Of a DNA stretch of 64,000 bases, positions 1-8,677 are shown one piece after another (the stretch's first letter is position 1; every line of letters begins with the position of its first letter). The stretch spans positions 1-64,000 of the forward strand of contig JAHFUZ010000008.1 in NCBI GenBank assembly GCA_023264815.1, read 5' to 3'. This stretch comes from Arthrobacter sp. GTDB lineage: Bacteria > Actinomycetota > Actinomycetes > Actinomycetales > Micrococcaceae. The notes beneath the pieces were generated by a model. It saw only the letters and a list, made by a program, of their open reading frames with translations, was not told the origin of the DNA and searched no databases. A program made the position numbers and the translations under genes.

Positions 1-300
1 CAAGATCGCTGTCAACCCAGCTGACCCACCTCCCGAGTGGAACACACTGCCCTGTTCGTCCCACGACTGGGCCCAAATTGAGCTCTACTCGTCTCAATTC
101 AACACGTCGCCTTGCCAGTATCGGGAGCAGGTGGGATACGCGGAGGATGGGCGATGCAAGGATCAAGGCAAATCAGCTCACGACTCCTCAGAAGGCGCCA
201 GCAACTGAAGAACAGCCTCGAAGGCAACGGCGAACGGGTCCCTTAGATTGGCTTACTACAAGGGCCCAGTTCGTCCCCGATGAAACTAATTGTCAACTGA
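1..300. other. No recognisable gene; edge region
   Basis: This 300-base stretch upstream of the fructokinase remnant has lower GC than its surroundings and no recognised gene. One plus-strand frame is open from the window edge (base 2) to a TGA at 206-208 (68 codons), but its translation has no family motif I recognise. It could be the last part of a gene cut by the window, or noise. No terminator or promoter is convincing. Confidence 0.4.
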
Positions 301-550
301 TTAGCCTCGTAGGCCTGCCCGGAGTTCGTCGCCCGTGGGAGGGTTTGCACCGGCCCGGCCCAAGGTGATCGCGGCCGCCATGGCTGCCGTGCGTCCGATT
401 TTTTCATGACGGCGGGTGCGAGGCCGTCGGTTCCACGGGTGAGAAGTCCTAGGATCAGTGCTGACAGTAAGTCACCGGCGCTGATGGTATCGACAACCTC
501 TGATGCTGTTGCCAGAAAGCTTGCGATCGAACCGGTGTGCCGGACTCTGA
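301..550 (-). pseudogene. PfkB-family fructokinase, 3' remnant with frameshift
   Basis: Read on the minus strand, this stretch carries the carboxy-terminal end of a ribokinase/PfkB sugar kinase. One frame gives EVVDTISAGDLLSALILGLL around 446-505, the PfkB signature 2 (DTxGAGD, with the catalytic Asp kept and the first Gly changed to Ser). After a run of six T at 399-404 the reading must shift frame to give AAITLGRAGANPPTGDEL, the typical kinase tail, ending at a stop at 301-303. Only about 80 of roughly 310 residues remain. The 5' part is missing and the segment begins right at the fructosidase stop. By position it would have phosphorylated the fructose released by the upstream hydrolase. 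I infer that it is non-functional. Confidence 0.8.
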
Positions 551-556
551 GCCGCC

Positions 557-2062
557 TTACGCAAACTGAGTAACCACTAATTCGTTGACGGTTGCTGTTC
601 CACCGATGGCGTATAGGGAGGCTTCGGTACTGGTCTCGGCCGGGAAGATCAGTTCTGTCATGGTGACCTGGCCGCCCTGGGCGAAGACTTCAACCGAGCA
701 GCGGTCCACGTAGATGGTGAGGGCGTAGGAGCCTGCCGCGGCTTGGATGGGGGCTGTCTCGATGGACGGAAACGATGCGTGGAAGTCCGTCTGTCCGGAT
801 TCCCTTCGGTCAACGATGAGGAAACCTTCGCGAGGGCGGATGCCCACACGGGTTCCCTTCACGCCGTCCCCACGCAGGATGAGCCCGAATTCCTCGGCGC
901 TTCCCGGGGTGAAGGTGACGTCGATGCGTTGGACTGTGCCGGCCGCGCCGGTCAGTACCTGCACACCGTCGTGGATGGTCGTCGTAGAGAGGCAGAACGG
1001 CTCCGCGCCGGCCAGGGCAGTCCAGTCGCCCGCGGGTTGCTGGACCAGCCGCAGGTTTCCGTCGGTGGTCTGGAGCGAGATTTCGCGGGCGAGCGTCATT
1101 GGGCTGCGCCAGGGTGAGGTGGGGATCTGGTTGGCGTATTCCCAGTTATTCATCCACGCCATCATGAGGCGTCGGTTGTCCGGCACATCGCTGAAGGAAA
1201 CAGCGGCGTAGTAATCCCGGCCCCAGTCCAGCCACTGGTACTTGCCCAGCCGGTCAGGGTCCTGGAGGCCCTCGGTGACGGTGGTGGCGGAGACAAAGGT
1301 TTTCCCGTCAAAATCTCCGACGAAGTACTGGCCGGCTGAGCCGTTGTTGGGGCCGCCGGGGTTGAGGTTGACGGTGAGGACCCACTTGAGGTTTTCCGGG
1401 TCGGCGTCGACGGGCAGGGGGAACAGGTCGGGGCATTCCCAGACACCGCCGGTGGCGTTTGCCGGGCCGAAGCTGCTGAGCAGCTCCCAGGTTCTTAGGT
1501 CCTCGGACTTGTAGAGCACCACCTGGAAGTCTGTGGCTTCGACGGCGACCATCACCCAGTAGCTGCCGGCATCGCCGTCGTACCTGATGACTTTGGGATC
1601 GCGGAACTCGGCTGATCCGCGGTTCAGCACCGGGTTGGCCGCGTGTTTGGTCCAGGTGTAGCCGCCGTCCAAACTGTAGGCCAACGACTGGGCCTGGAGG
1701 CCCTCATGCGCAGAGCCCGGTTTGAACGAACTGGTGTAGACGGCAACAAGCGGGGCCATTGTGCCGGTACCGAAGCCGCTGGTGTTGTCACGGTCAAAGA
1801 CGATGCTGCCGGAAAAGATGTCTTCATCATCGTCGCAGGTGATGGCGGTCGGGTGCTCGGTCCACTTGAGCAGGTCAGGGGAGGTGGCGTGTCCCCAGGA
1901 CATGTTTCCCCACACATTGCCCAGCGGGTTGCTCTGGTAATAGAGGTGGTAGACGCCGCCATGAAAAATCAGGCCGTTGGGGTCATTGAGCCAGGTGTTC
2001 CGGGCTGCATAGTGCAGGGTCGGCCGGAAGGTCTCGGCTGTCGTTGCAATCGCGGCAGTCAT
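557..2062 (-). CDS. GH32 beta-fructosidase (levanase/sucrose hydrolase type)
   Basis: This 501-residue glycoside hydrolase family 32 enzyme cleaves terminal beta-fructosides such as sucrose, fructo-oligosaccharides or levan oligomers. All three family signatures are present: WLNDPNG with nucleophile Asp27, FRDPK near residue 155 (transition-state Asp), and WECPD near 211 (acid/base Glu). The rest is the five-bladed propeller and a C-terminal beta sandwich. There is no signal peptide, so it should act in the cytoplasm on sugar imported by the transporter encoded just upstream. The ribosome site before the ATG is weak. It is the last intact gene of the LacI-permease-permease-binding protein-hydrolase operon. 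The exact substrate cannot be told from the sequence. Confidence 0.9.
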   Translation of the reverse strand: MTAAIATTAETFRPTLHYAARNTWLNDPNGLIFHGGVYHLYYQSNPLGNVWGNMSWGHATSPDLLKWTEHPTAITCDDDEDIFSGSIVFDRDNTSGFGTGTMAPLVAVYTSSFKPGSAHEGLQAQSLAYSLDGGYTWTKHAANPVLNRGSAEFRDPKVIRYDGDAGSYWVMVAVEATDFQVVLYKSEDLRTWELLSSFGPANATGGVWECPDLFPLPVDADPENLKWVLTVNLNPGGPNNGSAGQYFVGDFDGKTFVSATTVTEGLQDPDRLGKYQWLDWGRDYYAAVSFSDVPDNRRLMMAWMNNWEYANQIPTSPWRSPMTLAREISLQTTDGNLRLVQQPAGDWTALAGAEPFCLSTTTIHDGVQVLTGAAGTVQRIDVTFTPGSAEEFGLILRGDGVKGTRVGIRPREGFLIVDRRESGQTDFHASFPSIETAPIQAAAGSYALTIYVDRCSVEVFAQGGQVTMTELIFPAETSTEASLYAIGGTATVNELVVTQFA

Positions 2063-2140
2063 GGAGATGACGTCTCATTTCTTGGCAGGTCTGGTCTCTG
2101 CAGGTCCTTGGGTGAAGGCTGCACGTGGATGAGCGGGGAG

Positions 2141-2168
2141 GCGGGGCCGGCGGATTCGCCGGCCCCGC
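2141..2168 (-). promoter_or_regulatory. Intercistronic hairpin between binding-protein and hydrolase genes
   Basis: A perfect 12-bp inverted repeat (GCGGGGCCGGCG, loop of 4, complement) lies 12 bases downstream of the binding-protein stop and about 80 bases before the hydrolase start. It has no following T-run, so I read it as an RNA-stabilising or processing hairpin, or a weak attenuator, that favours the binding-protein message over the hydrolase. That role is inferred from the many transporter operons built this way. Confidence 0.6.
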
Positions 2169-2180
2169 CCTTTCCCCGGT

Positions 2181-3785
2181 CTAGGAGTTCTTCTTGTAGC
2201 GGTCGTAGGCCTGCTGGTAGACCTCGATCATTTTGTCGACGCCGACGTTCTTGAGCTGGGCGACGTAGCCGTCCCATTCCTGGTCGATGCCCCCGGAGAC
2301 GATCCATTTGGCCATGTTCTGCTTGACCAGTGAGGTGGTGTCGGTCTGAATAGTGCTGATCTGCTGCAGCTCTTCGTTGGAGAGGGCCACCGGAGGGTAG
2401 CCGTCGTTGCCGGCGAAGGGCTTGTAGAGGTCGTTGACGGTTTTCTGGCGTTCCGCGGCGCGTGGCTCGGGAGCGACGACGGTGGTGAAGTTCTCGGCGG
2501 TGTTCGCCTTCGGGCCGCCCGGGGCGACCTTCTGGCGGCGTTCGCCTTCGCTGGTTCCGGCTGGGGCGGGGATTTGGGTCAGCAGCCCGCTGGCATCCTT
2601 TTGCAGGGTTTCGCCGATGGGTCCCCAGTTGGCCTGGGCGGACTGGATGGGATCATAGAGGTTATCGGCCCAGCGCATGGTTGCCGCCGGGTATTTGTTG
2701 TTCCGCGTAATGGCGAAAGCCCCGCGTGCGATTTCCTGGTTGTTGGACTGGCTGGCGATGCGTTGTCCGTTCACGCCTTCCAGGACCGGGACGAGCGAGT
2801 AGTTGTTTGCGCGGTCGGCTCCGACCATTTCAGGGATTTCCCACCAGACGAACGAGCCGAGGTTTTCGGTGGCGGCTTTGCCCTTGGCCAGGTAGGCCTT
2901 GTCGTCCTGGGAGAAGGACTCGGGATCGATCAGGCCTTCCTGGTACCACTCGTGCAGGGTCTGGATGGCCTTTTTGTAGCCATCCTGGGTGGGGGTGAAG
3001 ATGACTTTGTCGTCCTGGACGATGCGGTGGTCCATGTTGTCCGGCACTCCGCCGAGGGCGGCAATCAGGTCAACAATGTCCCCGCACCAGGAACCCGGCA
3101 TGAAGCTGAGCGGGATGGTCTTGCCCGTCCCGGAGGCATCCCGGGTCTTGAAGGCCAGCAGTGCGTCGTGGAACTCGTCAATGGTCTGTGGCATGGGGAT
3201 GTTGAGTTTTTTCAGCCAGGACGTGTTGATGGCAAGTTCGTTGGGGAACTGGACCAGGCCGAGTTCTTCGATGGACGGCAGGGAGTAGATGTGCCCGTCC
3301 GAAGAAGTGATGGCGGCTCTGATGTCGGGCCGGTCGGAGAGCAGCTTGGAGAGATTGGGAGCGTTCTTCTCGATGAGCCCCTCGAGCGGAATGAGTGTGC
3401 CGCTGGCGGAGTACGTGGCGATCTCGGCGTCGGTGAGGCCGGTGTTGAAGAAGGCATCAGGAAGGTCACCGCTGGCGAGGAGCAGGTTCTTCTTCTCCTG
3501 GAACACCGTTTCGGGCAGGTTCTCCCACTTGATGTGGACGTTGGTGGCTTTTTCCCATTCCTTCACCACGGTCATGGTGTTGTAGTCCGGGGCCAGGGCG
3601 GTTTTGGTGCCGGAGAAGGTCAGGTCGAGTTGCTTGCTGACGATGGGGAAGCCTGTTTCCTGGAAGCCGAAGTCCGCGGAGGCGTCTTTTATCTCCGTAC
3701 CTGAGCCGCCGCCGGAGCAGGCGGTGAACATCAATGTCCCGGCCAGGACGGCGCCGAGAGCGGTGAATTTGCGGCTGAATGCCAT
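2181..3785 (-). CDS. ABC transporter substrate-binding lipoprotein
   Basis: The product (534 residues) is an extracellular solute-binding lipoprotein of the large LipO/YtcQ type that works with LplB/YtcP permeases. The N-terminus has a Lys/Arg start, a hydrophobic stretch and a lipobox ending FTAC, so Cys23 would be lipid-modified after signal peptidase II cleavage. I chose the ATG at 3785 because AGGA lies 7 bases upstream; an ATG two codons earlier sits directly on that site. The gene lies between the permease genes and the GH32 hydrolase, which implies a fructoside ligand. No ATPase gene is present nearby, so a shared MsiK-like ATPase is likely. Confidence 0.88.
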   Translation of the reverse strand: MAFSRKFTALGAVLAGTLMFTACSGGGSGTEIKDASADFGFQETGFPIVSKQLDLTFSGTKTALAPDYNTMTVVKEWEKATNVHIKWENLPETVFQEKKNLLLASGDLPDAFFNTGLTDAEIATYSASGTLIPLEGLIEKNAPNLSKLLSDRPDIRAAITSSDGHIYSLPSIEELGLVQFPNELAINTSWLKKLNIPMPQTIDEFHDALLAFKTRDASGTGKTIPLSFMPGSWCGDIVDLIAALGGVPDNMDHRIVQDDKVIFTPTQDGYKKAIQTLHEWYQEGLIDPESFSQDDKAYLAKGKAATENLGSFVWWEIPEMVGADRANNYSLVPVLEGVNGQRIASQSNNQEIARGAFAITRNNKYPAATMRWADNLYDPIQSAQANWGPIGETLQKDASGLLTQIPAPAGTSEGERRQKVAPGGPKANTAENFTTVVAPEPRAAERQKTVNDLYKPFAGNDGYPPVALSNEELQQISTIQTDTTSLVKQNMAKWIVSGGIDQEWDGYVAQLKNVGVDKMIEVYQQAYDRYKKNS

Positions 3786-3857
3786 GGTCATTCCTATTCT
3801 GCGGGGGGATGGTGCCGTCCGGCAGCGGTTTGCCGGGACGGTTGATGCGGGGAGGAG

Positions 3858-4817
3858 CTATTTGACGGCGCCGATCATGGCGCCCTTGGTGAAGTGCTTC
3901 TGCATGAAGGGCAGGGCAATCATGAGTGGCAGGCTCGAGACGACGATCATGGCGTATTTGGTGAGCTCCGCGATCCGTTGCGCGGCGGCATAGGATTCGA
4001 TGTCTCCTCCGGTGGTCCCGGTGGAGGAGACATCTGACTGGATCAGGATGTTACGCAGGACGAGCTGCAGCGGATATTTGGAGTCATCGTTCAGGAAGAT
4101 CAGCGCATCAAAGAATGAGTTCCACTGGGCCACGACGTGGACCATGATCATCAGCATGATCAGTGGCTTGGACAGGGGCAGGACCATTTTGAAGAAGAAC
4201 GTGAAGTCGGTTGCCCCGTCCATCTGCGCGGCTTCACGCAGTTCGTTCGGAATCGTGTGTTCGAAGAAAGACCTGGCGATGATCAGGTTCCATACGCCCA
4301 CGGCTCCCGGCAGGACCACGGCCCAGACGGTGTCCAGCATGCCCAGGTCGCGGACCACCAGGTACTTGGTGATGAGTCCGCCGTCGAAGAACATGGTGAT
4401 GACGAAAAGGAGCATCAGGATTTTTCGGCCCGGCATGTCCTTGCGGGACAGGGCGTAGGCGCCACACAGGATGGTGCTCACGCTGATAGCCGTGCCGAGC
4501 ACGGTGTAGATGACGGTGTTGCCCAGGCCGTTCCAGATCCGGCTGTCGGCGAAGATCCGCTCGTAGCCTTCGGTGGTGATACCGGAGGGTAAAAGCCAGA
4601 CCTTGCCTTCGTAGACGGCGTTTGGGTCGCTGATGGAGGCGATGACGATGAAGTACAGCGGGTACACCACGGCCAGGATGGACAGCAGCAGGACAGCGGT
4701 GGCGCCTATGGTGAAGGCCCGGTCGCCATATTTGTCCCGGAGGGTCGGCTTGGGGCGCCCCTGGGTGACGGGCGGCGTCGGGATGCCGGTGGGGCGGGGG
4801 TTGGTTGTCAGAGACAT
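3858..4817 (-). CDS. ABC sugar transporter permease (YtcP/AraQ type)
   Basis: This inner-membrane permease of 319 residues belongs to the carbohydrate ABC importer family. It has about six membrane segments starting near residue 30 and the cytoplasmic EAA loop (EAAQMDGATDFTFFFKMVLP), which contacts the ATPase. The ATG at 4817 is preferred because the longer open frame runs into the preceding permease gene. The start lies 7 bases beyond that gene's stop, so translation is probably coupled. It pairs with the 4825-5799 product to form the membrane channel. Confidence 0.88.
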   Translation of the reverse strand: MSLTTNPRPTGIPTPPVTQGRPKPTLRDKYGDRAFTIGATAVLLLSILAVVYPLYFIVIASISDPNAVYEGKVWLLPSGITTEGYERIFADSRIWNGLGNTVIYTVLGTAISVSTILCGAYALSRKDMPGRKILMLLFVITMFFDGGLITKYLVVRDLGMLDTVWAVVLPGAVGVWNLIIARSFFEHTIPNELREAAQMDGATDFTFFFKMVLPLSKPLIMLMIMVHVVAQWNSFFDALIFLNDDSKYPLQLVLRNILIQSDVSSTGTTGGDIESYAAAQRIAELTKYAMIVVSSLPLMIALPFMQKHFTKGAMIGAVK

Positions 4818-4824
4818 TTCGGCA

Positions 4825-5799
4825 TCACCACAGGGTCGCTTGATTGGCCCGGCGCGCAATCGTGTTGAAAACAAGCAGCAGCGCCAGGTTGAGGAGGGAG
4901 TTGAACAGGCCAATGGCGGCCGAGTAGCTGAACTGCGCCTGCTGCAGACCCGCGTGATAAACGTAGGTCTGGATGATCTCCGACGTTGAGATATTCAGGG
5001 GCGTCTGCATCAGCAGGGCCTTCTCGAATCCGACGTTAAGCAGGTTTCCGATGGCCAGGATGAACAGGATGGTCACCACCGGCATGATGCCGGGCAGGTC
5101 AATGTGCCGGATGCGCTGGAGCTTGGAGGCGCCGTCCACCTTGGCCGCGTCATGCAGTGCCGGGTCGATGGCCGCCAGGGCAGCGAGGTAGACGATCATG
5201 GAGAAGCCTGCGTTCTGCCAGACATCGGAGATCACGTAGATGGGGCGGAACCACTCGGCCGATCCCATAAAGAAGACCGGATCTCCGCCGCCCAGTTGGA
5301 TGGCGTTGTTGACCAGCCCGGACCTGGGCGAGAGGATCACGAACATGATGCCCACCACCACTACCGTGGAGATGAAAGCGGGCGAATACAGCACCGTCTG
5401 GGTGAACTTTTTGAACCGCTCGCTCTGCAGCTGGTTGACCAGCAGGGCCAGGATGATCGGGATGGGGAAGGCCAGCAGCAGGCCCAGGACGGCGATCCAC
5501 AGCGTGTTCCCAACCACTTGGCCGAACTGGTAGGAGTTCACAAACCTGATGAAGTGGGTCATACCCACCCACGGGCTCTCCGTGAACCCGTCCACCGGGT
5601 TGTAGTTCTTGAACGCGATCTGCACGCCGTACATCGGCCAGTACTTGAAGACCAGGATGTAGATCACGGCAGGAGCTAGTAATACGTATAACTGCCAGGC
5701 ACGGGAAATTCTCTTCAGGCGGAGCGAAAGAGAATTTTTCCGCTGCGGCAACAGTGCCGCAGCAGGACGCCCGCGTCCGGCCGGTATGGTGCGGCTCAT
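4825..5799 (-). CDS. ABC sugar transporter permease (LplB type)
   Basis: A 324-residue polytopic permease of the LplB class. It has an Arg/Lys-rich N-terminus, six predicted membrane spans and an EAA-like loop, DAAKVDGASKLQRIRHIDLP, near residue 215. The ATG at 5799 has AAGGAG upstream and overlaps the LacI stop by four bases (ATGA), so this gene is translationally coupled to its regulator. Together with the second permease and the lipoprotein it makes an importer lacking its own ATP-binding subunit, as is usual for actinobacterial sugar systems served by a common ATPase. Confidence 0.88.
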   Translation of the reverse strand: MSRTIPAGRGRPAAALLPQRKNSLSLRLKRISRAWQLYVLLAPAVIYILVFKYWPMYGVQIAFKNYNPVDGFTESPWVGMTHFIRFVNSYQFGQVVGNTLWIAVLGLLLAFPIPIILALLVNQLQSERFKKFTQTVLYSPAFISTVVVVGIMFVILSPRSGLVNNAIQLGGGDPVFFMGSAEWFRPIYVISDVWQNAGFSMIVYLAALAAIDPALHDAAKVDGASKLQRIRHIDLPGIMPVVTILFILAIGNLLNVGFEKALLMQTPLNISTSEIIQTYVYHAGLQQAQFSYSAAIGLFNSLLNLALLLVFNTIARRANQATLW

Positions 5800-6839
5800 G
5801 GCATCTCCTTGGGATGAGTCACTGAGTTCCGTTCGATCAGAGGGCATTCCATGAGCTCGACCCGGCCATCGGGTTCCGCGTCCTGGAGGATAAGTTCAAC
5901 CGCGCGCCGGCCCATGGCGACGAACGGCAGCTCAAAGGTAGTCAGGCCCGGGCGGAGGAACGGCGCCAAAGTTGCCTGATTGTCGAAGCCCACGATGGAC
6001 ACGTCCTCAGGGATGGAAAGGCGCAGGTCCGACACCGCCTGGTAGGCACCCCAGGCGCCGCGGTCGTTGGCGCAGAAAATTGCCGTCGGCACGTTGCCGG
6101 AGGTCATCAGCTCCATGGTGTACTTGTAGCCGTCTTCCTCGCCGCCCGAGCCGAAGCGGACCAGGTCCGGATCCAGTTCCAGCCCCGCTTCCTCCAGGGC
6201 CGTCCGGTAGCCGTCATACCGCCCGACGGCTGCCGGCAGTTCGCTTTCGAGGCTCTCGATATTGATGAGTGCGATCCGGCTGTGCCCCGCATCCAGCAGC
6301 CGGCGAGTGGCCGAATATCCACCCTTGGCTTCGTCCGGAGCGACGCTCGCAATCCGCCCGGCCCGATCCTGGGAATTCAGCACCACGGACCGGACTCCGG
6401 CCAGAACCTCCGGGACATCCAGCCGCCGGTGGTACATACCGGCGTAAACCACGCCTGCAACCTTGTAGGAGAGCATAGTCTCCAGGGATGCGGCCTCAAG
6501 CTCCTTGTCGCCGCCTGTGTTGACCGTCAGCAGGAGGAGCCCGTCCTCCCACGCCCGCTGCTGCGCACCTTCGATGATGGCGCCGGCAAAAGGAGTGGTG
6601 GCAACGGTATCGCCGATGAACCCGATCATCCCGGCCACGCCTTCACGTAAGGTCTTGGCGTGGGCATTGGTGCGGTAGCCCAGCCGGGTCACGGCATCCT
6701 GGACCTTTTTCCGCGTCTCCTCCGAAAAGCGTGATCCGGAAGCGGAATTCAGCACGAGGGAAACAGTGGCCTGCGAGACGCCTGCGGCAGCAGCGACATC
6801 GTGCATCGTCGGTCCTGACTTTGGCCGTGATCCAGCCAT
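5796..6839 (-). CDS. LacI-family transcriptional regulator of fructoside operon
   Basis: The protein (347 residues) has an N-terminal LacI helix-turn-helix, MHDVAAAAGVSQATVSLVLN, then a hinge helix and a periplasmic-binding-protein-like effector domain. An AGGAGG five bases before the ATG at 6839 fixes the start; an in-frame GTG two codons earlier sits on the Shine-Dalgarno. It is the first gene of the operon it presumably represses. A palindrome 34 bases upstream of the start is the obvious binding site. The effector is unknown, most likely a fructoside or fructose phosphate. Confidence 0.9.
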   Translation of the reverse strand: MAGSRPKSGPTMHDVAAAAGVSQATVSLVLNSASGSRFSEETRKKVQDAVTRLGYRTNAHAKTLREGVAGMIGFIGDTVATTPFAGAIIEGAQQRAWEDGLLLLTVNTGGDKELEAASLETMLSYKVAGVVYAGMYHRRLDVPEVLAGVRSVVLNSQDRAGRIASVAPDEAKGGYSATRRLLDAGHSRIALINIESLESELPAAVGRYDGYRTALEEAGLELDPDLVRFGSGGEEDGYKYTMELMTSGNVPTAIFCANDRGAWGAYQAVSDLRLSIPEDVSIVGFDNQATLAPFLRPGLTTFELPFVAMGRRAVELILQDAEPDGRVELMECPLIERNSVTHPKEMP

Positions 6840-6872
6840 GGGCACCTCCTGGGGACATCTTCGGATTCGTGG

Positions 6873-6884
6873 TTATTCGTATAA
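6873..6884 (-). promoter_or_regulatory. Candidate LacI operator
   Basis: TTATTCGTATAA is a short dyad with TTAT and ATAA arms around a central CG, in the AT-rich leader of the lacI-type gene. The shape matches LacI/GalR operators, which have a central CG. A near copy, TAATACGTATAA (two mismatches), occurs at 5680-5691 inside the first permease gene. Confidence 0.5.
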
Positions 6885-6961
6885 CTTGCATAACTGTAGC
6901 CTGCGTCACTTTGAGCGTCAAGAGTGCTTCCCAGGCTGAGGTCCCCAGGATCCGCCGCGGC

Positions 6962-7306
6962 CTACCCCACGAGCCAGGCGATCACCACAAGCGCCCCCAC
7001 GCTGAGCACCGTGGTGCACAGGATAACGTCGCGGGCCACTGTCATCCCGCGGCCGTAGGGGGCAAACCGGAACACGTTCTGGGCGGTGGGAAGCGCGGCC
7101 ATGATCACGCTGGCCAGGAGGTGCTGCCCCTCCAGCCCGAAGACGAACCGGCCCAGCACCCACACCACCGCAGGCATCCCGGCAATCTCTAGGAATGTGG
7201 CCACCAGCGTTTCGGTCCGGCCGTCGCCCTTCTGCAGCGGCGCCCGGCGGCGCCCGGCCGGCCAAACGCCAAAAGGACCGTGGGCAGGGCCCCCGCGGCA
7301 AGCATG
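6962..7306 (-). pseudogene. AEC-family transporter, C-terminal remnant with frameshift
   Basis: The minus-strand frame ending at 6962 encodes IAGMPAVVWVLGRFVFGLEG and MAALPTAQNVFRFAPYGRG, which are characteristic of the last membrane helices of auxin-efflux-carrier (AEC) family transporters. The preceding helix, AAGALPTVLLAFG (about 7260-7305), is in another frame, so a frameshift lies in the GC-rich run near 7235-7260. Only about 110 of the usual 300 residues remain, and the fragment begins at the stop codon of the next gene. I read it as a decayed gene, not a functional protein. Confidence 0.75.
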
Positions 7307-7909
7307 CTACTGCCGGGCGGCCAGCGCGCCGAGAACTGCCGGCAGCAGCACGTCGTTCCGGCCCCAGACGGGGTCCAGGATTTCCACGTACCAGGAGTCG
7401 GCGAGCAGCAGCGCCAGCGTTTCGTTGGTTTCGTCCGCCCAGTCCTGGATCTGTTCCTCGTCCACAGGGTTTTCACTGGAGCCGAGGACGGTGACTACCT
7501 CGCCGCCGTCGAGCGTTACCGGGATGGCGGCGCTGCTGGACTCGCCGGGCGCGTGCGCCACGGTGACCAGCTCCGTGCGGGTGGAGAGGGCCAGGAGGTC
7601 GGCGGCCACGTCCGCGCTGCAGAACGCGGTGACGTACTGGCGCTGGGCCGTTCCGGCGGAGTGCAGGCCCGGCTGCGATTCCTTCGTGAACAGCCCGTTC
7701 CGGTTGAGTTCCGCCAGCTCGGCGGCGATCGCTTCGGTTTCGGCGTCGTAGCTGACCGTGAACGTGGCGGCCTGGTACTCGCTGTGGCCTTCAAGCCAGC
7801 GCGCGGTCAGTTCCCCGGCGGCCGCGAGGGTGGTGGCCTGCCGCCAGGCGCCCTTGTCCTCCAGGCTCCGGCCGAACTGGTCACGGATGTCCGCTTCTGT
7901 GGGTTCCAT
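7307..7909 (-). CDS. Conserved actinobacterial hypothetical protein
   Basis: This 200-residue soluble acidic protein has no signal peptide or membrane span. It contains an ELTARWLEG segment, then a central LNRNGLFTKESQPGL stretch followed by QRQYVTAFC. That pattern resembles the DUF6919-type family of actinobacterial proteins of unknown role; the family name is from memory and not verified. The ATG at 7909 is the only good start. No function can be assigned, and its neighbours (an AEC remnant and a membrane hypothetical) give no hint. Confidence 0.7.
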   Translation of the reverse strand: MEPTEADIRDQFGRSLEDKGAWRQATTLAAAGELTARWLEGHSEYQAATFTVSYDAETEAIAAELAELNRNGLFTKESQPGLHSAGTAQRQYVTAFCSADVAADLLALSTRTELVTVAHAPGESSSAAIPVTLDGGEVVTVLGSSENPVDEEQIQDWADETNETLALLLADSWYVEILDPVWGRNDVLLPAVLGALAARQ

Positions 7910-7962
7910 CCTCGGATGCTACGGCGCCCCGCCGCCGGACTCCAGCGGCGGCGACACAGCAG

Positions 7963-8556
7963 TTAACCTCGGCCGGCCGGGATGCCCGCTGCCTTTTCGG
8001 CGGCGGTCAGGGCCAGGGCAAAACGTTCGACGGCGGGAAGGTAGCCTTGGTGCCGCGCGGCCCGGAGCTGTTCGGCGTCGCGCATGGCCTTGATCAGGGC
8101 GGAAGTCTCCGGCTGGCGGACATCCGTCATGGCCGGATAGTCGATGCAGCTGGCAGGGTCCAGTTCGTAGCGGCTCCACTTGGCCAGCAGGGCATCGTGC
8201 TCAGCCTGCGCGGCCGTGTAGCGGGGCCGGTCCTGCTTGAGCTGGCGCCTGTCTGACTGCCAGGCCAGGATGCGCGGGCTGCCACGGTAGGCGGCCACGC
8301 CCGCACCGGCGCCCAGGAGTGCGAGCACGGCACCCGTCCAGGGTGCGTTCAGGGCGGGGATAAGGACCGCCGGGATGGCCACCGCAGACCCCATGAACAG
8401 GTCCCAGAACACGGGATCCGATGCCTTGGTTTCCGGGCCCGCGGCGGAATGATGGCGGACGGCCACTACCGTGACGGCCACAGCGCACACCAGCACCGCA
8501 CCCCAGAAAAGCAGCTGCAACGTTCCCACCACAACGGATTCTGCAAATGCCGGCAC
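7963..8556 (-). CDS. Membrane-anchored hypothetical protein
   Basis: This 197-residue protein starts at a GTG (8556) with GGAGG eight bases upstream; the open frame extends further but without a comparable site. Residues 5-30 form one membrane helix and about 45-85 one or two more. The remaining C-terminal 110 residues are soluble and charged, with a probable helical region (SDRRQLKQDRPRYTAAQAEHD). I recognise no catalytic motif. It diverges from the VOC gene at 8678, so the 120-base gap probably holds promoters for both. Confidence 0.65.
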   Translation of the reverse strand: MPAFAESVVVGTLQLLFWGAVLVCAVAVTVVAVRHHSAAGPETKASDPVFWDLFMGSAVAIPAVLIPALNAPWTGAVLALLGAGAGVAAYRGSPRILAWQSDRRQLKQDRPRYTAAQAEHDALLAKWSRYELDPASCIDYPAMTDVRQPETSALIKAMRDAEQLRAARHQGYLPAVERFALALTAAEKAAGIPAGRG

Positions 8557-8677
8557 CGCGGCACCTCCCCGTATCAGGCCCGGCCCAGGATTCCGGGCTG
8601 CTGATTCAATTGCATCGTGTGCGGGCGCGGGGGTCAATGGGTTCCGGCCACGGTCCGCCGCCGGGTAGCTTGGGACC

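Noticed and set aside
78..368. 96-codon plus-strand open frame at the left end
   Set aside because: It is Arg/Pro-rich without homology, and it overlaps the antisense PfkB tail, which has clear family signatures.
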